Source: Cristatella mucedo (taxonomy: Eukaryota > Bryozoa > Phylactolaemata > Cristatellidae). Taken from it: 64,000 bases of DNA. Below the pieces are notes generated by a model. That model saw nothing but the letters and a program-made list of their open reading frames with translations, was not told the origin of the DNA and made no database searches. Below are positions 45,357 through 56,838 of this stretch, piece after piece; the stretch's first letter is position 1; every line of letters starts with the position of its first letter. Where the stretch lies: NCBI GenBank assembly GCA_009760855.2, contig WPIO01000006.1, positions 9,774,001-9,838,000 on the forward strand. Direction: 5' to 3'. A program made the position numbers and the translations under genes.

Positions 45357-46265
45357 TTAGCTCAAAAACGTCGACTTTCTTTGTCGCGCCGTCAGCTCTT
45401 CGCGCGAGCCCCTACAGCTTGAGTACGTGTCACCTCTGCTGAAAGAGCTAGGATGGTTGCCGGTTGAGCAAAGGATACAGAGCAAAGTTCTTACGCTGAC
45501 CCACAAGGCCCGCCACGGCTTAGCTCCTTCGTACCTAGCTGAACTGCTGCATCAGTTTCAACCTGTTCGCGCCCTCAGGTCCTGTGTGGACAATAAATTA
45601 GCTGTCCCATTCCTCCGCTTAAAGACAGTTGGCGACAGAAGCTTTAGCTCTGCAGGTCCTAGACTGTGGAACTCGCTTCCACAATTCTTAGGCAACGACA
45701 ACTACTCTCCAACTGCCGACTATGGCACATCTTTTTCAGCGGTCCTGAACTGCTACTTCTATGCTACTTACTACCTCAACTGCTCTCCTGACTCTGCTAT
45801 GCTTCCTGTGGTCTGAGTATATGCAGGCCGGTACCGCTCCCTCCGTAAACAGCTGTCGGGAGCATCACCGGTGGTGCATAGCTGTGGTCCGCTTGTGGTG
45901 TGGTTTGGACAGGTCGGTAACCACAGTCAGATGGTGGACTCACCATCGGAGTCGGCCAAAACACAGCCGTGAGCGAGGAGGGGGATTCAGTGGGGAGAGA
46001 GGGGCGAGTGAAGTCGTGCTCCCTCTGCTCTGTAGTAGAATAAACTGTTGGTGTTGGTTCTGTGCTGGCGTTCTTCGTGCAAGGCGTTCTTCGTGCAAGG
46101 CGCATCGAAGCACACTTCCCACATTCTCTTTGTTGCGCGAGACGAAGTCTGTTGGGTACCGAATGCGTAGCATAACTGCTTAGCCGCTTAGGCTGTGAGT
46201 GCGCTGTACAAAACTCTCCTGCGTAACACCCACATGGTCTTTATGACTTTGTGGAGTTACTGGCG
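45357..46265 (+). mobile_element. LINE-2 copy interrupted by a solo LTR
   Basis: The C-terminal reverse-transcriptase region reads LLKELGWLPVEQRIQSKVLT, LTHKARHGLAPSYLAELLHQ, FSSAGPRLWNSLPQFL and LNCSPDSAML. It is broken by the LTR at 45807-46114. It then resumes with PTFSLLRETKSVGYRMRS-type sequence (46118-46170) and ends in GTTACTGGCGGAGATACAA. The frame is intact up to the insertion. Confidence 0.92.
45807..46114 (+). mobile_element. Solo LTR (308 bp) with 5-bp target duplication
   Basis: It begins TGTGGTCTGAG and ends CGAAGCACA (TG...CA), flanked on both sides by CTTCC (45802-45806 and 46115-46119). It contains a polyadenylation signal AATAAA at 46039-46044 and a 17-bp direct repeat (GGCGTTCTTCGTGCAAG) near its 3' end. 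Removing it and one CTTCC rejoins the LINE-2 frame. No internal retroviral genes remain, so it is the product of LTR-LTR recombination. Confidence 0.92.
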
Positions 46266-46589
46266 GAGATACAACAACAACTGTTGATGCATTTGAGTTA
46301 TGTGCGAAGGTGATGGCAAGCCTTGAAGAACAGAACAAGTACTTCTGCTTGCATCAACAGTCTCAGATGATTGGGGTCATTTCTTAGTAAAGACAGCGTT
46401 AGCTATACGAACGGTATTCTAAATACGTTTGTAAAACCAACAACAGACGAACTTAAGGGAAAACCTAATTAAAAATAAGCAATAGCAGGTGTTTTGCAAT
46501 GTCGATAGGGAGAGTAAAGATGCTTACTACAACTGCATGCTCCAAGTCTCCTGAGAGCAGGGGCCCATACACACAGCATTGTAGTGATG

Positions 46590-46682
46590 ACAATGACCAA
46601 GCAAATGTAAAGCGCCTAGAAAGTGATTAAGTTATCTGAGGGTGCTTTATCAAGTGCATTATTATTATTACTATTATTATTA
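46590..46682 (+). mobile_element. LINE-1 tail
   Basis: CAAATGTAAAGCGCCTAGAA, GTTATCTGAGGGTGCTTTATC and (ATT)n. Only the terminal hairpin and tail are present. Confidence 0.85.
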
Positions 46683-46749
46683 ATACCAGAAGCACCTTTT
46701 CGATGCACTGTTGATTTATTTGCCTCAGTTTTCTGGAGGTCTTTCAGTT

Positions 46750-47105
46750 ACACTGAATGTGCCCAAAGCATGGAACTCACTCCCGACCGGCGTTCTGACA
46801 TGGCCTGACTTGTCCACATTTAAAAAGAAAGTAAAAACGCATTTATTTATGACAGCATTTAGTGGGTCCCTGTGATCGGACCTTTATGTGCTTATGCGTT
46901 CTGACACTGTGCATGCAACCACTAACCAAACTTGCATGCTGACCCTTTGCATATCACCCCTAACCGTGTTTATCTTGTTTATTGAGCATGCTTCCACTAA
47001 CCGTTCGATTGTGCTTCCATTGCAACAAATGTAAAGTACCTACAAAAAGATTGAGTGCTCTGAGGGTGCTATATCAAATGTATTATTATTGTTATTTTTA
47101 TTATC
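46750..47105 (+). mobile_element. LINE-1 3' end
   Basis: CCCAAAGCATGGAACTCACT, TTTAAAAAGAAAGTAAAAACG, the 3' UTR words (TGACACTGTGCATG, CATGCTGACCC), a variant hairpin (AAAGTACCTAC...GGGTGCTATATC) and ATTATTATTGTTATT. Confidence 0.9.
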
Positions 47106-47382
47106 ACCAGAGTAATTTCGCGAGACGGATGTTTAACAGGGGCTAGGGGTTACGTCATGTGCCGCTTGACCTCCTCTGCCCCAGTTACGTCGCGTTCTAG
47201 CCGTGTGGCCGTCGCAGGGCAAGCGCCAGAGGAGCGACCGTTTGACAAATCCCTTGTAACAAAATTACATGCGCCAACAATAACAGTGGAACTAAACAGT
47301 ACTACTGGGGAGCCGTATATACATCAAGGCTACTGGTGGACGCGGAGTAGCGACTATGCAAGCATTCATTGCAAACATTGCA

Positions 47383-47500
47383 GCGCTGGTTGGTTGGCCC
47401 ATTGGTTAAGGTGCTCGCCCGACCGAAGTCTGGCCGAAGTCGAGGGCTCGGGCCCTCCGGCATACGCGAAGCGCCTGAATAGAGATTATATTCATTAACG
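47383..47500 (+). mobile_element. SINE-A copy lacking its hairpin arm
   Basis: GCTGGTTGGTTGGCCCATTGG and TTAAGGTGCTCG (head), GAGGGCTCGGGCCC (box B), then AAGCGCCTGAATAGAGATTA, where it stops abruptly. Confidence 0.8.
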
Positions 47501-49294
47501 CGTAGGGGTAGCTCCCGGCTACAGCCTTTTTAGACGGCCACCCTTGGCAGTGTCTCAGGATACCAGTTCAGACTCACACGCGAAAAGCACGCCTCAGCGA
47601 GCCGTAGGTTCCAGCCTGTGGGCGGGGTGCCCATGAACGACGTACTAAGCACGCGGGTCAAATACAGAGCACTTAATTTAAGTCGCCGGATAGCCGGTTT
47701 CTCGCGGCCTCTTGGGCTGGCCACGGTGTCCAGGAACACCAGCCACCTGTCCATCGTGATACGAGTACTGATCGACAGGGACCGTACGATTTCTGCTAAC
47801 AAGACTGCCGAGGGTGGGCGTCACGGCCCATCCGTAGACAAGCATGTGGCCGGTTTGCTTAGCCTCCATCCTGCCCCGAGTGAAAGGGCATGCTTGGATG
47901 AGCCGGATGATCCCCCAGCAGGTCGTATCGCATTACAGCTGCCGGGGGAGGGGGGGCTAATGAACTAGACCTGTGTGCATTTCTACCTCGCACTGTCGTG
48001 GGTGGCTGGGGCTTCATGCCAACAAACTTCATGCAGCCAAAACGGAACTACGACACAGGAAACTATTAATTTGCATTAAACACCTCGCTGTGTCGCTCCG
48101 GCGACATTCCGCTGCCCTAACGCCGCCCTAGGACGTACCGTTTGAAACCAGCAAACCTCCGAAGTTTGCAACAGGCCGCACTACCGAATCTCTATTTATA
48201 AATGCATTCCAGCATCCCGCTGCTTGCATGACACGCCTCACTTACGATCGTGCCCTCCGTTAAAGGATTGGTTCAGGAAAGCATCGCTTAGTGGTTTCGA
48301 CATCCTAGTTGCGTTCTGACATCATAGTCTGCTCCTAGCTGCAATCTTTGCAAATGCACTCCGGCTCCAGCAATGCATTCCAAGTGCACCGAAAGTGCAT
48401 GTCGTGGTTAATGTGCGTTGAGGGCTTCACAGGTAACGGTTTGCTTTTGTTATTGTGATATTCCTATCACCTTTCTAATATTGTTGACTGCAAGTCTTAG
48501 CCCGCATACAGGAAAGGCATGCTGCTGGCTTGTATCGGGAGTGAAATGAGAATAGTAAGCCCGTGTCTCTTCAGCAGTAGGCACGCCGATGCTACGGCTG
48601 TACTGTATTGTATTGCGTGTGACACCCGATGGTCAAATTAGCAATATTTGTTAAATGTATTACAAATGTGAGCCCACTGCTTGGGAGGCCTATTCATATC
48701 CGGAATCAGGGTGAGCTTTTAGTGTGAGAAAATGTGCCAACATTCGTAGGCCTAGCCAGGGTGAAGTCTCGCAAGGAGTCAGAGGAGTTTTACCTTGCCA
48801 GAGGGGGGAGGGATCCTAGTACCGTTTAAGGGGTGCATTGGGCAACGGGCTGCTTGACGAGCTCTCTTCGGTCCAAGGGGGATCAGGACCCGTTGGCCCA
48901 TTTCCCTACAGCTTTAATTATGCCAACCTTTATCGCGTGGGCTTATCAGTCGACTCGCAAAGGAAGTACACAACCAGCACTAAACGAAAAATCGCAACTA
49001 CAATACCCCTATTTTGAGGGTCAACGGAGAACCTAGAACGGTTAGCTGCAGACAAGTGAAAATTTGAGCTTGCACTAGCTCTCAATTAATAGTTGAAAAA
49101 TAACATGCTCCACGACCATGTGAGTGCGAGGTTAAAAAGTAGCTTCTCGAGCGTTTAAGCTTAGAGCTGCAGAGTGAAGCATAATCTACTAGTCCTAAAA
49201 TAGAGTTGCTCCTTTCGAACCCCAGCGAATTATTAGGTAGCCACACGAGCTACTACAAGCCGGTAGATCAGTAGCCCTTTTCTTTTTAAATAGC
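47501..49294. other. Intergenic, no gene recognised
   Basis: Open frames at 47530-47968 on both strands lie in GC-rich sequence without known motifs. Possibly an old LTR element; not assignable. The unfound UBXN11 first exon could lie here. Confidence 0.35.
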
Positions 49295-49367
49295 ATGGCA
49301 GAACGAGTGCAGCATCGAGCAGCTCCAGCGAGAGTTACGAAGCTCGGCCGATTCCAAGTGCCGAACG
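49295..49367 (+). CDS. Candidate first coding exon, unknown protein
   Basis: ATG at 49295 starts MAERVQHRAAPARVTKLGRF and reaches a strong donor (AACG|GTAAGG) after 24 codons plus one base. If unspliced, the frame continues to 73 residues and stops at 49514-49516. A pyrimidine-rich stretch (CCCTTTTCTTTTTAAATAGC) lies just upstream. No following exon was identified and I do not recognise the protein. It would lie on the plus strand between two minus-strand genes. Confidence 0.25.
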
Positions 49368-49617
49368 GTAAGGATCAAACCCGCGAGCTCATGCTTGCTC
49401 TGATCGCCATCTCTTACGCACGTCAGCAAATCCTGGAATATGAACGAACGGAAAACAAGTATTTATGGGCACAGACATCATCATGTGTACATGCAGCTGG
49501 TGTTTGCTCAGTGTAAAACAGTCTGCATGCTTTGAGGTGGCCCCAGTGTTTTAATGCTGACATCGAACAATGTCCGAGGTTGCATCGTATACCTTGTAAG
49601 CATGACGAAAGAATATA

Positions 49618-49780
49618 TAATTATAAAAATAATGCACTTGATAAAGCGCCCTCAGAGAACTTAATCTCTTTCTAGGCGCTTTACATTTGCTGTAAAGGGA
49701 AGCACGATTGAATGGTGAGGAATATCACGCTTGATAAACATGAATAACATGGTTAGGGGTGACATGTACAGTGAGATGCC
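49618..49780 (-). mobile_element. LINE-1 tail
   Basis: AATAATGCACTTGATAAAGCGC, CTTAATCTCTTTCTAGGCGC and ATGGTTAGGGGTGACATG. Only the last 160 bp of the family. Confidence 0.88.
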
Positions 49781-49835
49781 TCTCATTATATGTAGCACGA
49801 TTTGCGGTTATTCAAACTTTGGGAATGGTTAATTT

Positions 49836-49975
49836 AATGATGTAATGTATCTACCCCTGTAACTCCACAAAGACTATGTGGGTGTTACGCAGGAGTTCTG
49901 TATAGCGCACCCACAGCCTAAGTGGCTTTCAGTACGCATTTGGTAGCTAACAAGACTTCATCTCACGACAGTTCA
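49836..49975 (-). mobile_element. LINE-2 tail
   Basis: GATGTAATGTATCTACCCCT, AACTCCACAAAGACTATGTG and TTACGCAGGAGTTCTGTATA match the family end. Confidence 0.85.
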
Positions 49976-50434
49976 TTCCCTTCTGAAAGCCAAGGACTTC
50001 ACCACTTGGCCAATTGCCATCTAACGGTTAAATGACTGATAAACTGCTATGACAGTGCACTTATAACTAAAAATTCGCATCAATTAGCTTACAGAGAAAG
50101 ATACCAGATACTATACACATCTATATATAAATATTTGAGACACATGCCCATTCAGATACAGGTAGGCCAGCACATATCGCATGTGGTCCAATAAAAGCTA
50201 AGATAAAAATATATGGCCAACGGTTGTGTTAGTTAATCGCAAATTTGCCGGGAGCGCTACCAACACGAAAAATCCATTCATCCGATGCAGAGCCGGATGA
50301 AGATGCAGTCAGACATTTAGCTATTACTAGCGATTAGTTTACAGTCTGAGTACAGATGTCATGCCTCACCACACGGTACACGTTACAGTACTCGTTCGGA
50401 GAAACGAAGAAGCACACGAAAGACACGATACATG

Positions 50435-50840
50435 CTAAGAGAATGGTTGCTCAGTTTCTGCCGACAAGTGACAATCACCGGCTGCAGCTTCGAGCAAGTG
50501 TGGCACCGCAGTCTCTCCTTGGACGTGCTGCAACGGCTGTGCAGAGCTGATCTGTGTACAGTTGGAGTCGGGTGCAGCAGTAGTGACTGTGGGTTGAGGC
50601 AGTCCGAGCATGGTCTTTAACGTTTCAGGCAGGTTAGGGCACTGCGACAACTGCATGTACATGACTTCTGCCTCACGAAGCATGTCGTCCAGGTCAATTT
50701 GCCCACTGAGGTCGTTAATGTGCTACAACAATATAACTCAGAATGTATCCGTTCATGTGAGCACGTGTACAGATATGAGTTTGTGTAGGTGTGTGGGCAG
50801 GTGCGTAGACACACGCACACTACCACTCTACCTTCTCGCG

Positions 50841-50926
<86 letters not shown>

Positions 50927-53900
50927 CATGCAAATAATCCATTTAAACTGCCTATTTTGCCAAGAAATCGTCTAGTAGTAAGCATGCACACAATGTAAAA
51001 GTTGCTGCCGAGGCTTTGGCCACAGCGAGCGATTCTTAACATGCTGCAGTATGTGAAGGATGCATGCGAAAGATAGATAACACGGTACCATTTCCAGCAG
51101 CACCACAGTAGCAAAACCGGTCACATTCTTATTAAACATAAAACTGTTATCTCACGACCGGGCTTCAAGAAATGAATAACCTTTCAAACAATGCATACAA
51201 AAAACAAACTTCTCAGCACAGAACGTTATTTAACGTTTCCATGGTGCCTTGCAAAGAGACCAGAGATTGTGATGCTAATAACTTGCAATACTAAACCGAC
51301 TTAATATTCTCAGTATGCTTCTGCCTTTCAGCCACAAAAAAGTGTTAGTTGGGCTCAGCAGAATGTGCAGCTGACACTGTGTATAGCTCCCATCTCTGTA
51401 TACCTCCAGTAACTCCAAAAAGTAACAAGGACTAAGTGAATGTCCTGCTGGAGCTTTCTAAAGCGCATTCAAAGCCTTCGCGGCTTTCGGTGCGCATACA
51501 GTAGCCAAGAGACTTCATCTCACGCAGCAAATAGAAAGTGAAAAGCATGGCTGACTCATGAGGGCAGTTGAGGTAATGAGTAACATGGAAGCTGCAGCTC
51601 AGGGCGGCTGGAAAGGATGTGCCACAGTCGGCAGCAAGAGAGATGTAATTGGTAAGATATGTGGAAGTAAGTTTCACAGTCTGGGACCTTCAGAGTAAGC
51701 ATGAAGTAATGTCCCAAACAGTCTTAAAGCAAGAGAATGAAGCAGCTGATTCACTGTTTATAGAGGACCTGGGAGCATCAAGAGACAGCAACGTGACGAA
51801 GAGCTGTTGAATCGGTCTTCTGAAGGAAGCTTAGTCGTCAGCAAATGCAAAGCAAACGTCAAGCACGTATCGAAGGGAAAACCTAAATTATAAACACATG
51901 AACTGTCGTACTACATCACCACCAATTAGAAAAGTAAAGCCTCCAGTCCAGCGGTACACCTAGGGCGTCCTATGAGTAGGAGTTGTGAACTTTACCGAAC
52001 CTACCGTTATGTCCTTAGTAGATTAGGTGAATTTGCTTTGAGGTTAGGTACTGGATAACGTTTGGTGTCCGACCCTCACCAGCCTACATGCATTCTCAAC
52101 AAAATTCTATACTCGGATCAACCACGATGGACCCATGTCTACTTTCTATGCAACCTCGGCTCACAGCTTAAGTATGAATGTACTGAAACTCTGCATGGAA
52201 GTGGTACATGAGAAAGGTGAGCGGTTCAATTATTGCAAAGCACACATATCTACGACAGGAAAACCATTCGGGACAGGCCACAGAGTAGGTAGTGTGCAAT
52301 GTATTTTAATTATAATTGACTTTATTTTCAATTGACTAACTTACTTTAAGTATTTCCGTGAAACCCAGTTTGCCTTCCATTAATATTCCTCGCTGATGAG
52401 ACAGAATGGCACAGGCCATGAGAAGATGAAAATTTGGACATGGCAGCCCAGTCCAGAAAACCTAAAATTGATGCAACACGTCCTTAGCAAAGGACAGTCA
52501 GAACTACTCCTTAACCAATTGCTGTACACCACGAAATAGATCAGCCACTAATTTCGATGCACCATCTTACCTCCCATAAACGCATGATGTCAGACATGCT
52601 GAACTCCCTCTTAAAAATTACAAGCAGCCACCGGAAGGCAAAGTACATGTTGCTCGATTCACTTTCGTCTGCAAGCAGTAACAAAAACTCATGAATGTGC
52701 AAGTAACTAATATACAAAGCAAGCAGAGAACCTGATCTGTATTGACTGCTAGTGGCCAACCTAAGTAGCTGAAGAGATCTGGATCGACAGCCTGAAGTAG
52801 CCGATTGAGGTCCTGAAGCTGCCTTTTCATTCCTTTCTGGTCGAGTTCAAAGTTACTACTCTAAAAACCCAATAGCAATTACAATGATATGGTGGAGTAA
52901 TGACAGAATGATGGTTGCTTCTTAAGTTCGCAACACTATGACGATCGCTTAATCACGAAGGCAGATGCCAGCAACAATCATTACATTATTTACTAAATAT
53001 TATTATCATATATTATTTATATATCAGGACTCGAAAGCCTACAGATAACACATGCTCTTCAAAACTCGGCAAGGTTAAAATAATTACCACCTACCAAGGC
53101 AGCAAGATCACACAACCTATTTGGACTGCAGGCGAGGTGAGTCAAGGTCACGAGCAAGCACACAGCAGTGTAGCAGTCAAGTACGCTAGTGCACGTGTGT
53201 TTAATCACCGGCAACCAGAATTGGTCTCCTGTTTGAGAGGGCAAGTCAATTACGTAGCATTGTGCAAGCACACCACCGGTGCCAGCACAAGCATTACCAG
53301 TGCTTCGATCTACTCACGAGATTGCAGTCACGACTGCACTCCACTAACCAAAGCATCGACAAGCCATGCTACTAAATTACCCACTGTTAAGTAAGTTCAC
53401 ATTAAAGTAAAAAATGGCATGTTTAAAAATACATCTCTGAGCATCTCAGAGAAAATATGTTATCTCATCTTTACAGAGCGTGACCAAATTGCCACGAGTT
53501 ATTCTTACTGGCAAAGCACAGTTGAACATCTACTGCTGTGTGTGCTGAAAAAGTTAACAAAAACGTTTCCATTTATTATTAAGATCTGAAGTGATGCAGC
53601 AGTGTGGTCTGCATAGTACCACATATACCGCGATTCACAGGCCAAGGATCATGAGGACATTATATCTGAAAGAACAGCTAATGGTCCTTATCCAATCATC
53701 CAGTTGCAGTATGTACCTCCTAGTACCTCCAATATGCTATCGTGGGCTGTAATTATTTTTTTTCTTCAAAATACACAGTGACCGAGAGCCACTTGCTGTA
53801 GACTGAACATAGAGAACAAAATTCATCTCGAGAGCTGAGAACAATCGGTCAACCTCTGAGTTACCGGTCCAGGCTCCAACTGATTGAGTGATCGAGACCA

Positions 53901-56769
53901 CTCTCCGATGGCGATGAGCATGGATATTTAAAAACTGGGCTTTACATTGAGACTTACGCGCTCGAGCCGAATCCCGGTTTACTGAATAAATGCATATGCT
54001 CGTAAATGCAAAATGTGGCAAAAAGTGCAACCACTACCAGTCTGCTGTGGTCGGCGACCAGTGAGGATGTCCGCAGTACGACTAAAGTTGGTCGAGGCAA
54101 GCAGTAGAAACCCCAAGAGGTGGCGTGCCACCTCATCCCTAGCGATCCGTAAACGGCTGAATGTGTAAGTGTGTGCCTTTAGCTGCAGATGAAAGGAAAG
54201 CAGCAGTAATTTCGAGAAGTGACAGCAAACCAATTTTTTTGCTCAAGGGGAGTAAAGTGCAACAAACTCGTGCCTTGCCCAGCAAGGGTTTAGGCTTTCA
54301 GTCGGAAATTTCAATAGGAAAGCTAGCAAAGCAGAAAAGAGGGCACTAAAAAAAAAAGAATAAGGGACACGGAGGAAACTAGGGCGAGCAGGGAAGAAAT
54401 GAGTAAAGAAGAGCGATAAGACAAAGGCTTCGGGAAGAGAGGATGGGAAAGGCAGGGATGGAGACTAGAGGAAAGGAAAGAATTATGGAGAGGTAGGGCC
54501 GAAGGGGGTGGCTAAGGGCAAGCAAGGGTCGGGAGGGAGGGTTGGGGAAGGAGGGAGCTAAGAAGAGTCAGGGAAGGAAGCTGGCAAAGGAGGGACGAGG
54601 CAGAGAAGAAAGAAGGGCGCCAGAAGCAGAAAGAAAGAAAGGGGCTGGACAGAGAGGAAGGGATCGAGAGATGAAGGAAGCAAGGGAGGGAGCGAGAACA
54701 AACACAAGACCCAATCCATCAGCATTGGTTGTTCGTTAAAGGTGCTTGCACAGCCTGAGCGGCGAGAACAGCTCATTTTTTGATATAATGCACTCACAAG
54801 TCATAAGCAGCTTAGTAGTTTGCCGTCAAAAGCACCATCAGGCTCAGAAACTCAAACAAGACACCAATTTGGTGTGGGTTACCTTGACCAAGGTACCGGG
54901 GCCACATAAGATTTTAAAAGTGGGGCAACAGCGCTTGCACAGGGTATCGATTTATTGGGCAAGTCTTTAGCACTTGCTGTTTTACACTTGGGCCAGCTGC
55001 AATTACGTATATTCAGACGACAATCATTTTCCTAGCATGCAATTTCAAGAAGTCACTATAAGAAGCATTATAATGTGGAACTGGCATACTGTAAAATATC
55101 TCTGCCTTCTGATCATGCTTCGAGACAGCCCAGGCAGCAAGAAAGCAGACAGGCACAAGTGGAGGCACACATATGCACATGTATAGGAGAAATTCAGTAA
55201 CGAGCACAGCTTCATGACATTAACTTACCATCTGCTTCATGAAGCCTTCAAAGCACCAGAAGGCATCAACCTCATTTTCCATAATAACAAGGATTGGTGA
55301 CAGAAGATCACTCATTCCTTGGACATAGCCTACAACAGTCACATCATGCATGATAATACGACGTCGTCTAGGTTGTGAGTGTACTTAAGTTACTACATTA
55401 AGGCTTGGGTGCTCGATCAAAATGGCTTAGTGGAGCCGTACGGTACTATTCTACAATGCTGGCAGGCATTGCAATGGTACCACTTATCATTCGACTGCAC
55501 CTGCAAGGCACCGGCATGCACGAACAGGTTCACTGACCATCATAAAATATCAGTAAAGCAGAGATAGCCACGCGAAATCTACGATCATATTAGCTGATTT
55601 AACAGCTTCATTTACATAGCAGCAGAAGAGCCTCAACGGCTATCACCACTGCTTGCAGTTGGCAATTAAGGATCGCCAATTGCAGGATGTGAACCCACGA
55701 CCTCGTTCGAGAAGAACAAGCACATTAACTCATGAATCACAGCCACTGTCACAACCAACGACCTCTGCCCGAATACTGTAATGAAAATAGGTTTTTCCGA
55801 ATCTTTAAAAATCAATCTGGGAGCTGAAAGTACTAACAAGACTTAGCAAACTTCGATTGATGGATCGTTAGCTTGATGGACTATGAACTCGTCTTGACCG
55901 GCAATTGAGCACATAATGCCAGAAGCTCTGATGGACTATCAGACTACTTGGCATTGTCAATACGTAAAGCAAAATTAAAGCATACCTGATAACATCGAGG
56001 TTTCGGCAAAAAATGCAAGCAGACTGAAGTGACAGTTGCTTTACAGCTTGCAGCTTGCCATACACAACAGCGACCACTAGGTCATATGGCTAAGTTTCAA
56101 CAACGAATGAGGTTAATAAAGTTATAACATACCAAGATCGAAGTCGTACATCATGTAAGTCATAAGGATATCCCTTAGCTGGCTAAGGTTGTCATTGTTG
56201 TCTCCGGCATAAAAACGGAAAGTCCTGTCCGTACGATTAACATCTTTCTCTAAAAAAATGAGAAACAAGACCACAGCATCATGCACTGCTTCTTGTAGCC
56301 TGCTGTCTGAACTTTGCTTCTGATAGCACCGTATGTTGCCTCAGCAAATGTAAAGCGTCTAGAAAGAGATTGAGTTCTCTGAGGGCGCTTTATCAAGTGC
56401 ATTATTATTATTATTATTGGAGCAAAGCTACTTGTACTTGGATGGTGTGTGCGCCAGCTGATAAACGAAGCTAGCAGCCAGCTCATTAAATAACATTCGG
56501 AACAGAGCTTCAATGACAGAGCCTTAACAAATGCAGATGCAGTGATAGGAATTGAGAGCATTTAGCTTAGCACATACAAAAACAGTGCCTGGGCAATTGA
56601 ACCACATTTGCAATATCTGCGGAAGACACTGCACAGCTAAGGTTTAAGATGTTCGGTTTTGTGCAATCTTTTTTGTGCATGTGTAAAAACAAATAGCATA
56701 GCATCACTTTGGTGTAATCTTAGTGTGCGCCAGGGCATATTTCTTGAAGGTAGCACCTCACACATACAT

Positions 56770-56838
<69 letters not shown>

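Noticed and set aside
47530-47968. Open frames on both strands after a SINE-A
   Set aside because: No motif; the two frames are complementary shadows in GC-rich sequence.
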